Origin: Reyranella sp.
GTDB lineage: Bacteria > Pseudomonadota > Alphaproteobacteria > Reyranellales > Reyranellaceae
Assembly: GCA_019750135.1 (NCBI GenBank)
Contig: JAIEOV010000033.1
Coordinates: 1 to 64,000 of the forward strand
Direction: 5' to 3'
Length of the DNA stretch: 64,000 bases
Of this stretch, positions 17,412-25,572 are shown one piece after another. Each line of letters opens with the position of its first letter. Position 1 is the first letter of the stretch. The notes under the pieces are model-generated. The model ran no database searches. It saw nothing but the letters and a program-made list of their open reading frames with translations, and was not told where the DNA came from. Made by a program: the position numbers and the translations under genes.

Positions 17412-18104
17412 ATGCACGCTTCGCAGGTGATGACGCGATCGGTCGTGACCGTGCCGGCCGATGCGACGGTGTATGCCGCCGCGGACATCCTGCTCGGCTC
17501 GCGCATCAGCGCCGCCCCCGTCATCGACGCCGACGGGCGGATGGTCGGAATCGTGAGCGAGGCCGACCTCATGAACCGGCCGGAAACCGGGACCGTGCCG
17601 ACCAGGAGCTGGCTGCAGCGCCTGCTCGCCAGCGATGCCCGGTTGGCGCGCGACTATGTCCGGTCTCATTCCCATCATGTTGCCGATGTCATGACCCGCA
17701 AGGTGGTGACGGCGGAGGAGCGCACACCGCTGCATGATGTCGCGCTGTTGATGCAGCGCCATGGGGTCAAACGCCTGCCGATCATGCGCGACGGCAAGGT
17801 GGTCGGCATCGTCAGCCGCGCCAATCTCCTGCAAGGCCTGCTGGCGCGCGAGCCGTTTGCGGCGGACGCACCGTCGGGCGACGACCAGATCAGAGGCAAG
17901 GTCTACAAGGAGCTCGCCCGCCACTCATGGGCCGCCGACATCAGCAACATCATCGTCGACAACGGCACGGTCAGCCTGTGGGGCCATGTCCACTCCACGC
18001 CCGCCAAGGAAGCGGTGCGCATCGCCGTCGAGAACGTGGCCGGCGTGCGGCGCGTGGCGAACAACATCGTCGTCATGCCGCCGGCGTTCGACGGCGGCTC
18101 CTAG
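17412..18104 (+). CDS. CBS-pair and BON domain protein
   Basis: A 230-residue protein with two CBS motifs, MTRSVVTVPADATVYAAADI (about 7-60) and MTRKVVTAEERTPLHDVALL (about 93-145), followed by a BON domain (about 155-225, DNGTVSLWGHVHSTPAKEAV and GVRRVANNIVV). CBS pairs bind adenine nucleotides and BON domains are often associated with membranes or osmotic stress; such CBS-BON proteins are common in the low-oxygen and stress regulons of alphaproteobacteria. The ATG at 17412 follows GGAGAGAACC. A FixK-type box upstream supports microaerobic control. Confidence 0.85.
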   Translation: MHASQVMTRSVVTVPADATVYAAADILLGSRISAAPVIDADGRMVGIVSEADLMNRPETGTVPTRSWLQRLLASDARLARDYVRSHSHHVADVMTRKVVTAEERTPLHDVALLMQRHGVKRLPIMRDGKVVGIVSRANLLQGLLAREPFAADAPSGDDQIRGKVYKELARHSWAADISNIIVDNGTVSLWGHVHSTPAKEAVRIAVENVAGVRRVANNIVVMPPAFDGGS

Positions 18105-18108
18105 CGCT

Positions 18109-18137
18109 CCTCCCCATCGCCTCTGGCGATGGGGAGG
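18109..18137. terminator. Bidirectional terminator hairpin
   Basis: Perfect 13-base arms CCTCCCCATCGCC and GGCGATGGGGAGG around a TCT loop, placed 5 bases after the CBS-BON stop and 8 bases from the end of the convergent small gene. It lacks a clear T-run, so factor-independent strength is uncertain. Confidence 0.65.
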
Positions 18138-18145
18138 CACGAGCG

Positions 18146-18361
18146 TCACGGCCGCATGAATACCAGCGGACTGTCCTCGTCGAGGTTCTCCGCCGCCGCC
18201 GTCAGCTCGGCCGCGATATCGTCGTTGGAGCGGCCAAGCTTGAAAATCCGGATCGCCTCGGACAGCAGGCATCGGGCGACGACGTCCTCGCCGATCCTGC
18301 GCTCGGCCGCTTCGGCCAATGCAGCCTCGACGTGCCGGGCGACCAGTTGATGCGTGCTCAT
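18146..18361 (-). CDS. Small hypothetical protein downstream of hemN
   Basis: A 71-residue soluble, helix-rich acidic protein (MSTHQLVARHVEAALAEAAE at the start, ending in SPLVFMRP). Not recognised. A strong GAGGAGAGGG ribosome site precedes the ATG and it follows hemN by 15 bases, so it is the last gene of a uspA-hemN operon and probably FixK-controlled. Confidence 0.65.
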   Translation of the reverse strand: MSTHQLVARHVEAALAEAAERRIGEDVVARCLLSEAIRIFKLGRSNDDIAAELTAAAENLDEDSPLVFMRP

Positions 18362-18376
18362 ATCCCTCTCCTCGCG

Positions 18377-19720
18377 CTAGATTCCACGGGCATGGCGGCC
18401 CTCGCCGCCGGTGTAGTGGCGGTCGAAGGCGGCGCAGACCGAGCGCACCAGCGGCCGTCCCCGCTTGGTGACGCTGAGCCGCGCGCCATTGAACGTCGCC
18501 AGCCCGTCGTCGATCAGCGCCGGCAGCGTCGTCACGTCGGACAGCAGGGGCTGCAGCGTGGCGCCGTGGCGCTGGCAGACCTCGGCCAGGTCGACTTCGA
18601 AGTGGCACATCAGCTCGTTGATGATGTCGCCGCGCAGCCGGTCCGCTTCCGACCAGGCGATGCCGCGGACGGTCGGCCGGCCACCCAGCGCGACAGCCCG
18701 CACATAGGGGCCTGCTTCAGCCGCGTTCTGGGTATAACCCTGCGGCAGACTGGAGATCGCTGAAGCGCCGATGCCGATGATCCAAGGCTGCTCGTCGGCG
18801 ACGTAGCCCTGGAAGTTGCGGCGCAGCCTGCCCGCCGCCGCTGCGCGCGCCAGGCTGTCGCCCGGCCGGGCGTAGTGGTCGAGTCCGACCTTCAGGTAGC
18901 CCGCCGCGAGCAGCCGTTGCTCGACCAGACCGGCCATCGCAGCCCGTGCCATGGCGTCAGGCAGCGTCGCACCGTCGATCAGCCTCTGGCGCGGCTTCAT
19001 CCACGGGACGTGGGCGTAGCCGAACACGGCAAAGCGATCGGGTGCGAGCGCGATCGCCGCGTCGAGCGTGCGCAACAGGGTTTCCAGCGTCTGCAGCGGC
19101 AGGCCGTAGACGAGATCGATGTTGAAGTGGCGAATCCCGGCGCGCCGCAGCCGCTGCAGGGCAGCCGCCGTGACTTCCGGCGACTGCAGTCGATTGATGG
19201 CCTGCTGCACGGCGACGTCGAAGTCCTGCACGCCGAGACTGACGCGCGTGACGCCGAGCGCCGCCATGGCATCGGCCAGCGCCTCGTCGCAGAAGCGCGG
19301 ATCGGCCTCCATGGACATCTCGCGACCACAGCGGACGTCGAACAATGCCGACAGCCTGCGGCCAACGGAGACCAGCCGCGCCGCCCCGAGCTGCGAGGGC
19401 GTGCCGCCTCCCCATTGCACCGAGCCGACCACGACGTCCGGCGCAGCCCGCGCGACGATCTCGAGCTCGGCCTTCAGGGCGTCGGCGTAGCCTTCCAGCG
19501 TATCCTCGCGGTTCATCGCGACCGTGTGGCAGGCACAGTAGAAGCAAAGCCGCCGGCAGAACGGCACGTGCAGATAGAACGTGGCCGCACGCGATCCAAG
19601 GCCGGCCAGCCACGCCGCATCCTCGGCCGGGCCGATCGACGGTCCGAACTGCGCTGCCGTCGGATAGCTGGTGTAGCGCGGGACCGGCCTGTCGTAGGCC
19701 GCGACGGTGCGGGCATCCAT
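18377..19720 (-). CDS. hemN: Oxygen-independent coproporphyrinogen III dehydrogenase
   Basis: A 447-residue radical SAM enzyme that oxidatively decarboxylates coproporphyrinogen III to protoporphyrinogen IX without O2, needed for haem synthesis at low oxygen. The CxxxCxxC cluster motif appears as FCRRLCFYCAC near residue 56, after the HemN-typical N-terminus RPVPRYTSYPTA, followed by SVQWGGGTPSQL (the SAM-binding GGG/GGTPS motif). The HemN_C domain is at the C-terminus (about 340-430). Start ATG 19720, 8 bases after the uspA stop, so co-transcribed with it and under the FixK box at 20624. Confidence 0.94.
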   Translation of the reverse strand: MDARTVAAYDRPVPRYTSYPTAAQFGPSIGPAEDAAWLAGLGSRAATFYLHVPFCRRLCFYCACHTVAMNREDTLEGYADALKAELEIVARAAPDVVVGSVQWGGGTPSQLGAARLVSVGRRLSALFDVRCGREMSMEADPRFCDEALADAMAALGVTRVSLGVQDFDVAVQQAINRLQSPEVTAAALQRLRRAGIRHFNIDLVYGLPLQTLETLLRTLDAAIALAPDRFAVFGYAHVPWMKPRQRLIDGATLPDAMARAAMAGLVEQRLLAAGYLKVGLDHYARPGDSLARAAAAGRLRRNFQGYVADEQPWIIGIGASAISSLPQGYTQNAAEAGPYVRAVALGGRPTVRGIAWSEADRLRGDIINELMCHFEVDLAEVCQRHGATLQPLLSDVTTLPALIDDGLATFNGARLSVTKRGRPLVRSVCAAFDRHYTGGEGRHARGI

Positions 19721-19728
19721 GGCCGGTC

Positions 19729-20565
19729 TCAGTGCGCCATGAAGACAGGAGCGGTCATGCTGGCGAGCAGCGTACGGCTCGCGCCGCCCAGCACCATCTC
19801 GCGCAGGCGCGAATGGCCGTAGAGGCCCATGACGATCAGGTCGACGTCGTGATCGGCGGCGCGCGACAGGATCACGCTGCCGACGTCGGAATCTGCGGCG
19901 ACGTCGCGCTGCACCGTAACCTTCACGCCATGGCGCGCCAGCCAGGTCGCGACATCCGCGCCCGGCTCGTCGCCGTGGCCGTCGGCAGTGGTTTTCGGAT
20001 CGATCGACAGCACGATCACCTTGTCGGCGCCGCGCAGCAGCGGCAGGGCGTCCGACGCCGCCCGTGCACTCTCGCGGCTGGCGTTCCAGCACAGCATGAC
20101 GGTCTTGCCGAGCGGCGCCTTGGCGCCAATGTGCGGCACGACCAGCACCGGCCGTCCGGTCGACAGGGTGAGCATTTCCGGAAGGTCGGTCGGCGCATCG
20201 TCGCCGGCATCGGGATCACTCTGTCCCAGCACGACCAGGTCGGCGTAGCGGGCGTGGATGCCGAGTTGATGGGCGACATAGCCGCTTTCCGACCGCCATT
20301 CGTTCGACAGGTGCGTGCCCTTCACCGCCTTGAAGAAGGCGGTCTTCGCCGTCGCCAGGTCGGTTCGTGCCGTCTGCTCGTGCGCGGCAAACAGATCGTC
20401 CATGGCGGCGGTGCCATCGAACATCGCCGGCGCGACGAACGGCTCCTGGACGTGAACGCCGACGAGATGGGCGCTGTGACGCTGTGCCAGTTCGATCGCG
20501 ACGGCCAGCCTCTGCACGACCTTCGGACGGGGACTGCAATGCACGAGGATCGTCTTGTAGGTCAT
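19729..20565 (-). CDS. Tandem universal stress protein
   Basis: A 278-residue protein with two UspA domains (about 1-140 and 150-278). The second ends with GLYGHSRLREMVLGGASRTL, matching the ATP-binding G-x2-G-x9-GG/S pattern. Tandem Usp proteins are frequent members of FixK/FNR regulons. The ATG at 20565 with TGGAG upstream is chosen over an earlier in-frame start that would cover the FixK box 58 bases upstream. First gene of the uspA-hemN-small-protein operon. Confidence 0.88.
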   Translation of the reverse strand: MTYKTILVHCSPRPKVVQRLAVAIELAQRHSAHLVGVHVQEPFVAPAMFDGTAAMDDLFAAHEQTARTDLATAKTAFFKAVKGTHLSNEWRSESGYVAHQLGIHARYADLVVLGQSDPDAGDDAPTDLPEMLTLSTGRPVLVVPHIGAKAPLGKTVMLCWNASRESARAASDALPLLRGADKVIVLSIDPKTTADGHGDEPGADVATWLARHGVKVTVQRDVAADSDVGSVILSRAADHDVDLIVMGLYGHSRLREMVLGGASRTLLASMTAPVFMAH

Positions 20566-20623
20566 GGCGGTCTCCAGTTGGGCGCGATTGGCCGGAGAAT
20601 GGCGCGACCCGGGTGCCTCGCCC

Positions 20624-20637
20624 TTGACCCAGGTCAA
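20624..20637. promoter_or_regulatory. FixK/FNR-type box between uspA-hemN and the TauE/SafE-like gene
   Basis: TTGACCCAGGTCAA is a fully symmetrical TTGA-N6-TCAA site, 58 bases from the uspA ATG and 34 bases from the divergent ATG at 20672. The spacing favours activation of the uspA-hemN operon. Confidence 0.75.
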
Positions 20638-20671
20638 GAACGGCACGGAGACGGAGCGGTAGGTATCGACG

Positions 20672-21403
20672 ATGGAGGTGATCGCCTATTTCACCGCGCT
20701 GTGCGGCGAGAAGCTGCAGGTGCTCGCGTCTTTGTCGCCAGGCTTGCCGATGGCCCTGCTGCTTGCCGGCTTCGCCGGCAGCCTGGTGCATTGCGTGGGC
20801 ATGTGCGGCCCCTTCGTGCTGGGACAAGTCGTCGCCGACAGCGAACACACGCGCGGCGGATACGGCGAATGGCAACGCCTCGCCGGTGCTGCACTCCTCC
20901 CCTATCACTTCGGCCGCCTCACGACCTACACCGCGCTCGGCGCGATTGCCGGTGAGGCGACGGCGCTGTTCGCCGCGACAACGGGCTTCGCCTGGCTGTC
21001 GGCGGCATTGCTGGTGCTGGGCGCCCTGCTGATGATCCTGCGGGCGCTCGGCCTGGCGGTCGGCGGTAGCTCGGCCCTGGCGAGTCCCATCGCGCACCTG
21101 GCAGCGCCGTTCAGCGCCTCGCGCCATGCGGCAGCGCGTTACGCCCTCGGCGTGGTGCTGGGGCTGTTGCCTTGCGGCCTGCTCTACGGCGCGTTGGCCG
21201 CCGCCGCCGGCACAGGCAGCCCAGGCAAGGCGGCGCTTGCGATGCTGGCATTCGGCGCGGGGACCATGCCGGCGCTGATCGGCGTCGGTTGGCTGGGCCT
21301 GATGCTGCGCCGCCGCCTGCGCGGCATCGCGCGGTGGGTCGCAATGCCGCTCTTGGTCATGAATGGACTGGTGATGCTGGGGCTGGCGAGCCAGCGCCTC
21401 TGA
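20672..21403 (+). CDS. TauE/SafE-like (COG2836-type) membrane protein of the cbb3 locus
   Basis: A 243-residue membrane protein with about six helices. It has the family motif GSLVHCVGMCGPFV near residue 38 (a Cys pair that could bind metal) and its pseudo-repeat LLPCGLLYGAL in the second half. Proteins of this family are often encoded beside ccoGHIS and are annotated as sulfite exporter TauE/SafE or cytochrome biogenesis proteins; a role in copper delivery or assembly of the oxidase is plausible but not shown. It ends 3 bases before the convergent DUF2189 gene. Confidence 0.75.
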   Translation: MEVIAYFTALCGEKLQVLASLSPGLPMALLLAGFAGSLVHCVGMCGPFVLGQVVADSEHTRGGYGEWQRLAGAALLPYHFGRLTTYTALGAIAGEATALFAATTGFAWLSAALLVLGALLMILRALGLAVGGSSALASPIAHLAAPFSASRHAAARYALGVVLGLLPCGLLYGALAAAAGTGSPGKAALAMLAFGAGTMPALIGVGWLGLMLRRRLRGIARWVAMPLLVMNGLVMLGLASQRL

Positions 21404-21406
21404 TGA

Positions 21407-22198
21407 TCAGGCGGCTTCCGGCGGGAAGCGCACGATATCGCGATAGGCGTGCCAGCTCGCATGCGCCACCACGGGCAGCACGATGACCAGGCCGAGCAGG
21501 CCCGGCACCATGGCCAGCGCCACCAGCACAACGATCAGGCCGGCCCACAGCAGCATCGGCCGCAGGTTGAGCCGCACGGCGGCGACCGACGTGGCGATCG
21601 CCTCGAACAGGTTGGCATCGCGACGGTCGAGCAGGTAGGGCATCGAGAAGGCGCCGATGGCAAAGGCAAGCGCTGCCAGGGCCGCACCGACGGCCACGCC
21701 GATGGCGAGGAACGGCAGGCTGCGCGCAGAATACCAGGCGAGGTCGAGGAACTGGTCCCACGACGGCACGGTGCGCCAGACGAACAAGGCGAACAGAAGC
21801 TGGGCCGCGCGCATCCAGGCGAGATGCAGCAGCAGCAGGACGGTGCCCATCAGGGCGATCTGGTCGGGATTGCGCCGCCAGGCGAGGAAGGTCGATTCAC
21901 TGTCGACCAGGAGCCCGTTCTCGAGTCGGCGGCTGATCTCGTAGAGCCCGACCGCCATGAACGGGCCGACGAAGAAGAAGCCGGCGCTGATCGGCAACAC
22001 GAGATACGGCAAGTCGCGCCACAGCAGCAGCGCGATGACCAGCCAGCCCGCGACGACAGCAGCGGCGCCGAATGCCAGGCTGTAGAAAGGCGCCATCCAG
22101 AGATCGCGCCAACCGGCGCCGAGCCATGACCAGGCGCGGTCGACGGCGACTTGGCGTATCCGCGGCTGCGCGCGGAACACGGCGATCGTGTCGCTCAT
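21407..22198 (-). CDS. DUF2189 integral membrane protein
   Basis: A 263-residue protein with about six membrane helices and the DUF2189 hallmarks: RIRQVAVDRAWSWLGAGWRD near the N-terminus, FVGPFMAVGLYEISRRLENG in the middle, and SWHAYRDIV at the end. Function unknown, but it commonly neighbours cbb3 oxidase genes. It is divergent from ccoN across a FixK box. A five-codon minigene (ATG at 22212, TGA overlapping this ATG at 22198) precedes it with its own ribosome site, so translation may be coupled. Confidence 0.82.
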   Translation of the reverse strand: MSDTIAVFRAQPRIRQVAVDRAWSWLGAGWRDLWMAPFYSLAFGAAAVVAGWLVIALLLWRDLPYLVLPISAGFFFVGPFMAVGLYEISRRLENGLLVDSESTFLAWRRNPDQIALMGTVLLLLHLAWMRAAQLLFALFVWRTVPSWDQFLDLAWYSARSLPFLAIGVAVGAALAALAFAIGAFSMPYLLDRRDANLFEAIATSVAAVRLNLRPMLLWAGLIVVLVALAMVPGLLGLVIVLPVVAHASWHAYRDIVRFPPEAA

Positions 22199-22263
22199 AT
22201 CGTCTTGCTCATGATGCTTTCTCCCGTCGCCTGCGAATTCAGCGCCTCACGCGTCCACGGTCC

Positions 22264-22277
22264 TTGACCCAGATCAA
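22264..22277. promoter_or_regulatory. FixK/FNR-type box upstream of ccoN
   Basis: TTGACCCAGATCAA fits TTGA-N6-TCAA, 56 bases upstream of the ccoN ATG and 65 bases from the divergent DUF2189 ATG. FixK activation of ccoNOQP from such a site is the established arrangement in rhizobia. Confidence 0.85.
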
Positions 22278-22333
22278 GGAGGTGCGGAGGCGCGCCTCGT
22301 AGACCTCGTCGCGACACAGAAGCGGGAGAGAAG

Positions 22334-23794
22334 ATGTCCAGCCTAGCCGTCGCGCACGCCGACCGTCGCGCACCGCGATATGTCGAGGATGTCATCCGCG
22401 CCGCCGTCGTGCTCACCATGTTCTGGGGCGTCGTCGCCTTCCTCGCCGGCGTGGTGATCGCAGCCCAGCTCGTGTGGCCGCAGCTCTCCTTCGACAGCCA
22501 ATACCTGACGTTCGGCCGCCTGCGGCCCCTGCACACCTCGGCGGCGATCTTCGCCTTCGGCGGCACGGCGCTGATCGGCACCGCCTTCCACGTCGTGCAG
22601 CGCACCTGCCGCGCCCGGCTGTTCGGCGGCGCGCCGCTCGGCTGGTTCGTGCTGCTGGGCTACCAGTTCTTCATCGTCACGGCGGCAGCCGGCTACCTGC
22701 TCGGCATCACACAGAGCAAGGAGTACGCCGAGCCCGAATGGTTCGTCGACCTGTGGCTGACGATCGTGTGGGTCGCCTACCTCGTGGCCTATCTCGGCAC
22801 GGTGATGAAGCGCGAGGAGCCGCACATATACGTCGCCAACTGGTTCTACCTCGCCTTCATCATCACCATCGCGATGCTGCACATCGTCAACAACCTCGCG
22901 GTGCCGGTCTCGATCACCGGCAGCAAGAGCTACAGCGCCTGGTCGGGCGTGCAGGACGCGATGATCCAGTGGTGGTACGGCCACAACGCGGTCGGCTTCT
23001 TCCTGACCGCGGCCTTCCTCGGGATGATGTACTACTACATCCCCAAGGCGGCGAACCGGCCGATCTATTCGTACCGGCTGTCGATCATCCACTTCTGGTC
23101 CCTGGTGTTCCTCTACATCTGGGCTGGCCCGCACCATCTGCATTACACATCGCTGCCCGACTGGGCGCAGACGCTCGGCATGGTGTTCTCGGTCATGCTG
23201 TGGATGCCGAGCTGGGGCGGCATGATCAACGGCCTCATGACGCTGTCGGGCGCGTGGGACAAGCTGCGCACCGATCCCGGCCTGCGCTTCTCGGTGACCG
23301 CGGTCGGTTTCTACGGGATGGCGACCTTCGAGGGGCCCGTCATGTCGATCAAGGCCGTGAACTCGCTCAGCCACTACACCGACTGGACGATCGGGCACGT
23401 TCATTCCGGCGCGCTGGGCTGGGTCGCCTTCATCGTGTTCGGCACGCTCTACTACCTGACGCCCAAGATGTGGAACCGGCCGGCCATGTGGTCGACGCGC
23501 CTGATCAGCTGGCACTACTGGATCGCCACGCTCGGCATCGTTCTCTACATCACCGCGATGTGGGTGAGCGGCATCATGCAGGGCCTGATGTGGCGCGCCT
23601 ACGACGAGCTGGGCTTCCTGCAGTACTCGTTCGTCGAGACGGTGGCGGCGATGCATCCCTTCTACATGATCCGCCTGCTGGGAGGCCTGTTCTTCCTGAG
23701 CGGCGGCCTGATCATGGCCTACAACATGTGGCGCACGATACGCGGCGAGGCCGAGACCTCCGCCGTGGCGACGCCCCGGGCCATCGCGGCTTAG
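22334..23794 (+). CDS. ccoN: cbb3-type cytochrome c oxidase subunit I
   Basis: A 486-residue catalytic subunit of the high-affinity cbb3 terminal oxidase with 12 or so membrane helices, holding haem b, haem b3 and CuB. Histidine ligands appear in RPLHTSAAIFAFGG, GHNAVGFFLTAA, GPHHLHYT and IGHVHSGALGW. It reduces O2 to water with proton pumping under microaerobic conditions. First gene of the ccoNOQP-GHIS operon, with a FixK box upstream and a GGGAGAG ribosome site. Confidence 0.97.
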   Translation: MSSLAVAHADRRAPRYVEDVIRAAVVLTMFWGVVAFLAGVVIAAQLVWPQLSFDSQYLTFGRLRPLHTSAAIFAFGGTALIGTAFHVVQRTCRARLFGGAPLGWFVLLGYQFFIVTAAAGYLLGITQSKEYAEPEWFVDLWLTIVWVAYLVAYLGTVMKREEPHIYVANWFYLAFIITIAMLHIVNNLAVPVSITGSKSYSAWSGVQDAMIQWWYGHNAVGFFLTAAFLGMMYYYIPKAANRPIYSYRLSIIHFWSLVFLYIWAGPHHLHYTSLPDWAQTLGMVFSVMLWMPSWGGMINGLMTLSGAWDKLRTDPGLRFSVTAVGFYGMATFEGPVMSIKAVNSLSHYTDWTIGHVHSGALGWVAFIVFGTLYYLTPKMWNRPAMWSTRLISWHYWIATLGIVLYITAMWVSGIMQGLMWRAYDELGFLQYSFVETVAAMHPFYMIRLLGGLFFLSGGLIMAYNMWRTIRGEAETSAVATPRAIAA

Positions 23795-23804
23795 GAGACA
23801 GTCG

Positions 23805-24530
23805 ATGTTCATGCGTCACGAGACGATCGAGAAGAACGTCATCCTGATGGTGGTGCTGACCCTGATCACCGTCTCGATCGGCGGTCTGGTGCAGATCATC
23901 CCGCTGTTCACCATCGAAACGACGATCGAGCGCGTCGACGGCATGCGGCCCTACACGCCGCTCGAGCTGCTCGGCCGCAACATCTACGTCCGCGAAGGCT
24001 GCTACACCTGCCACAGCCAGCAGATCCGGCCGTTCAAGGACGAGGTCGAGCGCTACGGCCATTACAGCCTCGCCGCCGAGAGCATGTACGACAAGCCCTT
24101 CCAGTGGGGATCCAAGCGCACCGGTCCCGACCTGGCGCGCGTCGGCGGCCGCTACTCCAACGACTGGCACGTCGCCCACCTCGTCTCGCCGCGCGCGGTC
24201 GTGCCGGAGAGCATCATGCCGGCCTATCCGGCGCTCGCCGAACGCAAGCTCGACTGGGCCGACATCGCCCAGCATCTCAAGGCGATGCGCGCTGCCGGCA
24301 CGCCCTACACCGACGAGATGATCGCCAACGCCCGCATCGATCTCCTCACGCAGGCCGATCCGGACGCCGATCCGACGGCCTTGTTGAAGCGCTATCCGCG
24401 CGCGGTGGTCGGCAAGGCCAACGGCCAGGCCGACGGCCTCACTGAGATGGATGCGCTGGTGGCCTACCTGCAGATGCTGGGCACGCTGGTGAGCTTCGGC
24501 GACCTGCCGCCCGAGCGGCTGCGGCAATAG
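23805..24530 (+). CDS. ccoO: cbb3 oxidase subunit II (monohaem cytochrome c)
   Basis: A 241-residue membrane-anchored cytochrome c. One N-terminal helix (about 11-33) is followed by a periplasmic haem c domain with CYTCH (C66, C69, H70) and a Met ligand probably in IMPAYPAL. It passes electrons from CcoP to CcoN. Ten bases after ccoN, with GGAGACAGTCG before the ATG. Confidence 0.96.
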   Translation: MFMRHETIEKNVILMVVLTLITVSIGGLVQIIPLFTIETTIERVDGMRPYTPLELLGRNIYVREGCYTCHSQQIRPFKDEVERYGHYSLAAESMYDKPFQWGSKRTGPDLARVGGRYSNDWHVAHLVSPRAVVPESIMPAYPALAERKLDWADIAQHLKAMRAAGTPYTDEMIANARIDLLTQADPDADPTALLKRYPRAVVGKANGQADGLTEMDALVAYLQMLGTLVSFGDLPPERLRQ

Positions 24531-24539
24531 GAGACGATC

Positions 24540-24692
24540 ATGGCTCTCGAAGCCCTTCACCAGATCCTCGCATCGGCCTGGACCATCTGGGCGGTCCTGA
24601 TCTTCGCCGGCATCGCGCGCTGGGCCTTGCGGCCGGCCAATCGCCGCCGCTTCGAGCAGGACGCCAACATCCCGCTCAACGACGAGAACTGA
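24540..24692 (+). CDS. ccoQ: cbb3 oxidase small subunit CcoQ
   Basis: A 50-residue single-helix protein (start MALEALHQILASAWTIWAVL, ending IPLNDEN, the usual CcoQ tail after a basic RRRFEQDA). CcoQ stabilises the association of CcoP with the oxidase core. Start ATG with GGAGACGATC just after the ccoO stop; ends 4 bases before ccoP. Confidence 0.9.
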   Translation: MALEALHQILASAWTIWAVLIFAGIARWALRPANRRRFEQDANIPLNDEN

Positions 24693-24696
24693 CGCC

Positions 24697-25557
24697 ATGC
24701 CGACCAAGATCGAAAAGGACGCCCTGTCGGGCCAGGACACGACCGGCCACGAGTGGGACGGCGTGAAGGAGCTCAACACGCCGCTGCCGACCTGGTGGGT
24801 CTACACCTTCTACGCCACCATCGTGTTCGCCGTCGTCTATTGCGTGCTCTATCCGTCGTGGCCGTGGGTCAACAGCCACACCCAGGGCCTGCTCGGACAG
24901 ACCAACCGCGCCGACCTGGTGCGCGAGCTCGACCAGCAGGCCAAGGAACGCGGCACCTATGTCGAGCGCATCCGCTCGGCCTCGCTCGAGCAGATCCGCA
25001 AGGATCCGGCGCTGCTCGCCTTCGCCATGGCCGGCGGCCGCTCGGCCTTCCAGACCAACTGCATGCAGTGCCATGGTGCGGGCGGCGCCGGCAATACCGG
25101 CTTCCCCAACCTGGTCGACGACGACTGGCTGTGGGGCGGCACGATCGACCAACTCTATGCCACCATCCAGCACGGCATCCGCAATGCCGACGACAAGTCG
25201 CGCCAGTCGATGATGCCCAAGTTCGGCGTCGACGGCCTGCTGACCGGCGCACAGGTCGGCGCCGTGACGGACTACGTGATGAGCCTTTCCGGGCGCGGCC
25301 AGGCCACGGCCGAGGGCGCCAAGATCTGGCAGGAGCAGTGCGCCGCCTGCCACCAGGCCGACGGCAAGGGCAACCAGGAGCTGGGCGCGCCCAACCTGAC
25401 CGACGGCATCTGGCTCTACGGCGGCGATCGAAACGCGATCTACCGTTCGATCTTCTACGCCCGCAACGGCAGCATGCCGGCGTGGAGCGGACGGCTCGAC
25501 GACGCCACCCTCAAGATGCTGGCGATCTACGTCCACTCGCTGGGCGGCGGTCGCTGA
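24697..25557 (+). CDS. ccoP: cbb3 oxidase subunit III (dihaem cytochrome c)
   Basis: A 286-residue membrane-anchored dihaem cytochrome c. N-terminal FixP domain with a helix near 33-52 after ELNTPLPTWWVYTFYAT, then two haem c sites, CMQCH (C122, C125, H126) and CAACH (C215, C218, H219). It accepts electrons from soluble or membrane cytochromes and passes them to CcoO. Confidence 0.96.
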   Translation: MPTKIEKDALSGQDTTGHEWDGVKELNTPLPTWWVYTFYATIVFAVVYCVLYPSWPWVNSHTQGLLGQTNRADLVRELDQQAKERGTYVERIRSASLEQIRKDPALLAFAMAGGRSAFQTNCMQCHGAGGAGNTGFPNLVDDDWLWGGTIDQLYATIQHGIRNADDKSRQSMMPKFGVDGLLTGAQVGAVTDYVMSLSGRGQATAEGAKIWQEQCAACHQADGKGNQELGAPNLTDGIWLYGGDRNAIYRSIFYARNGSMPAWSGRLDDATLKMLAIYVHSLGGGR

Positions 25558-25572
25558 CGCAGCGGGCGCGCG

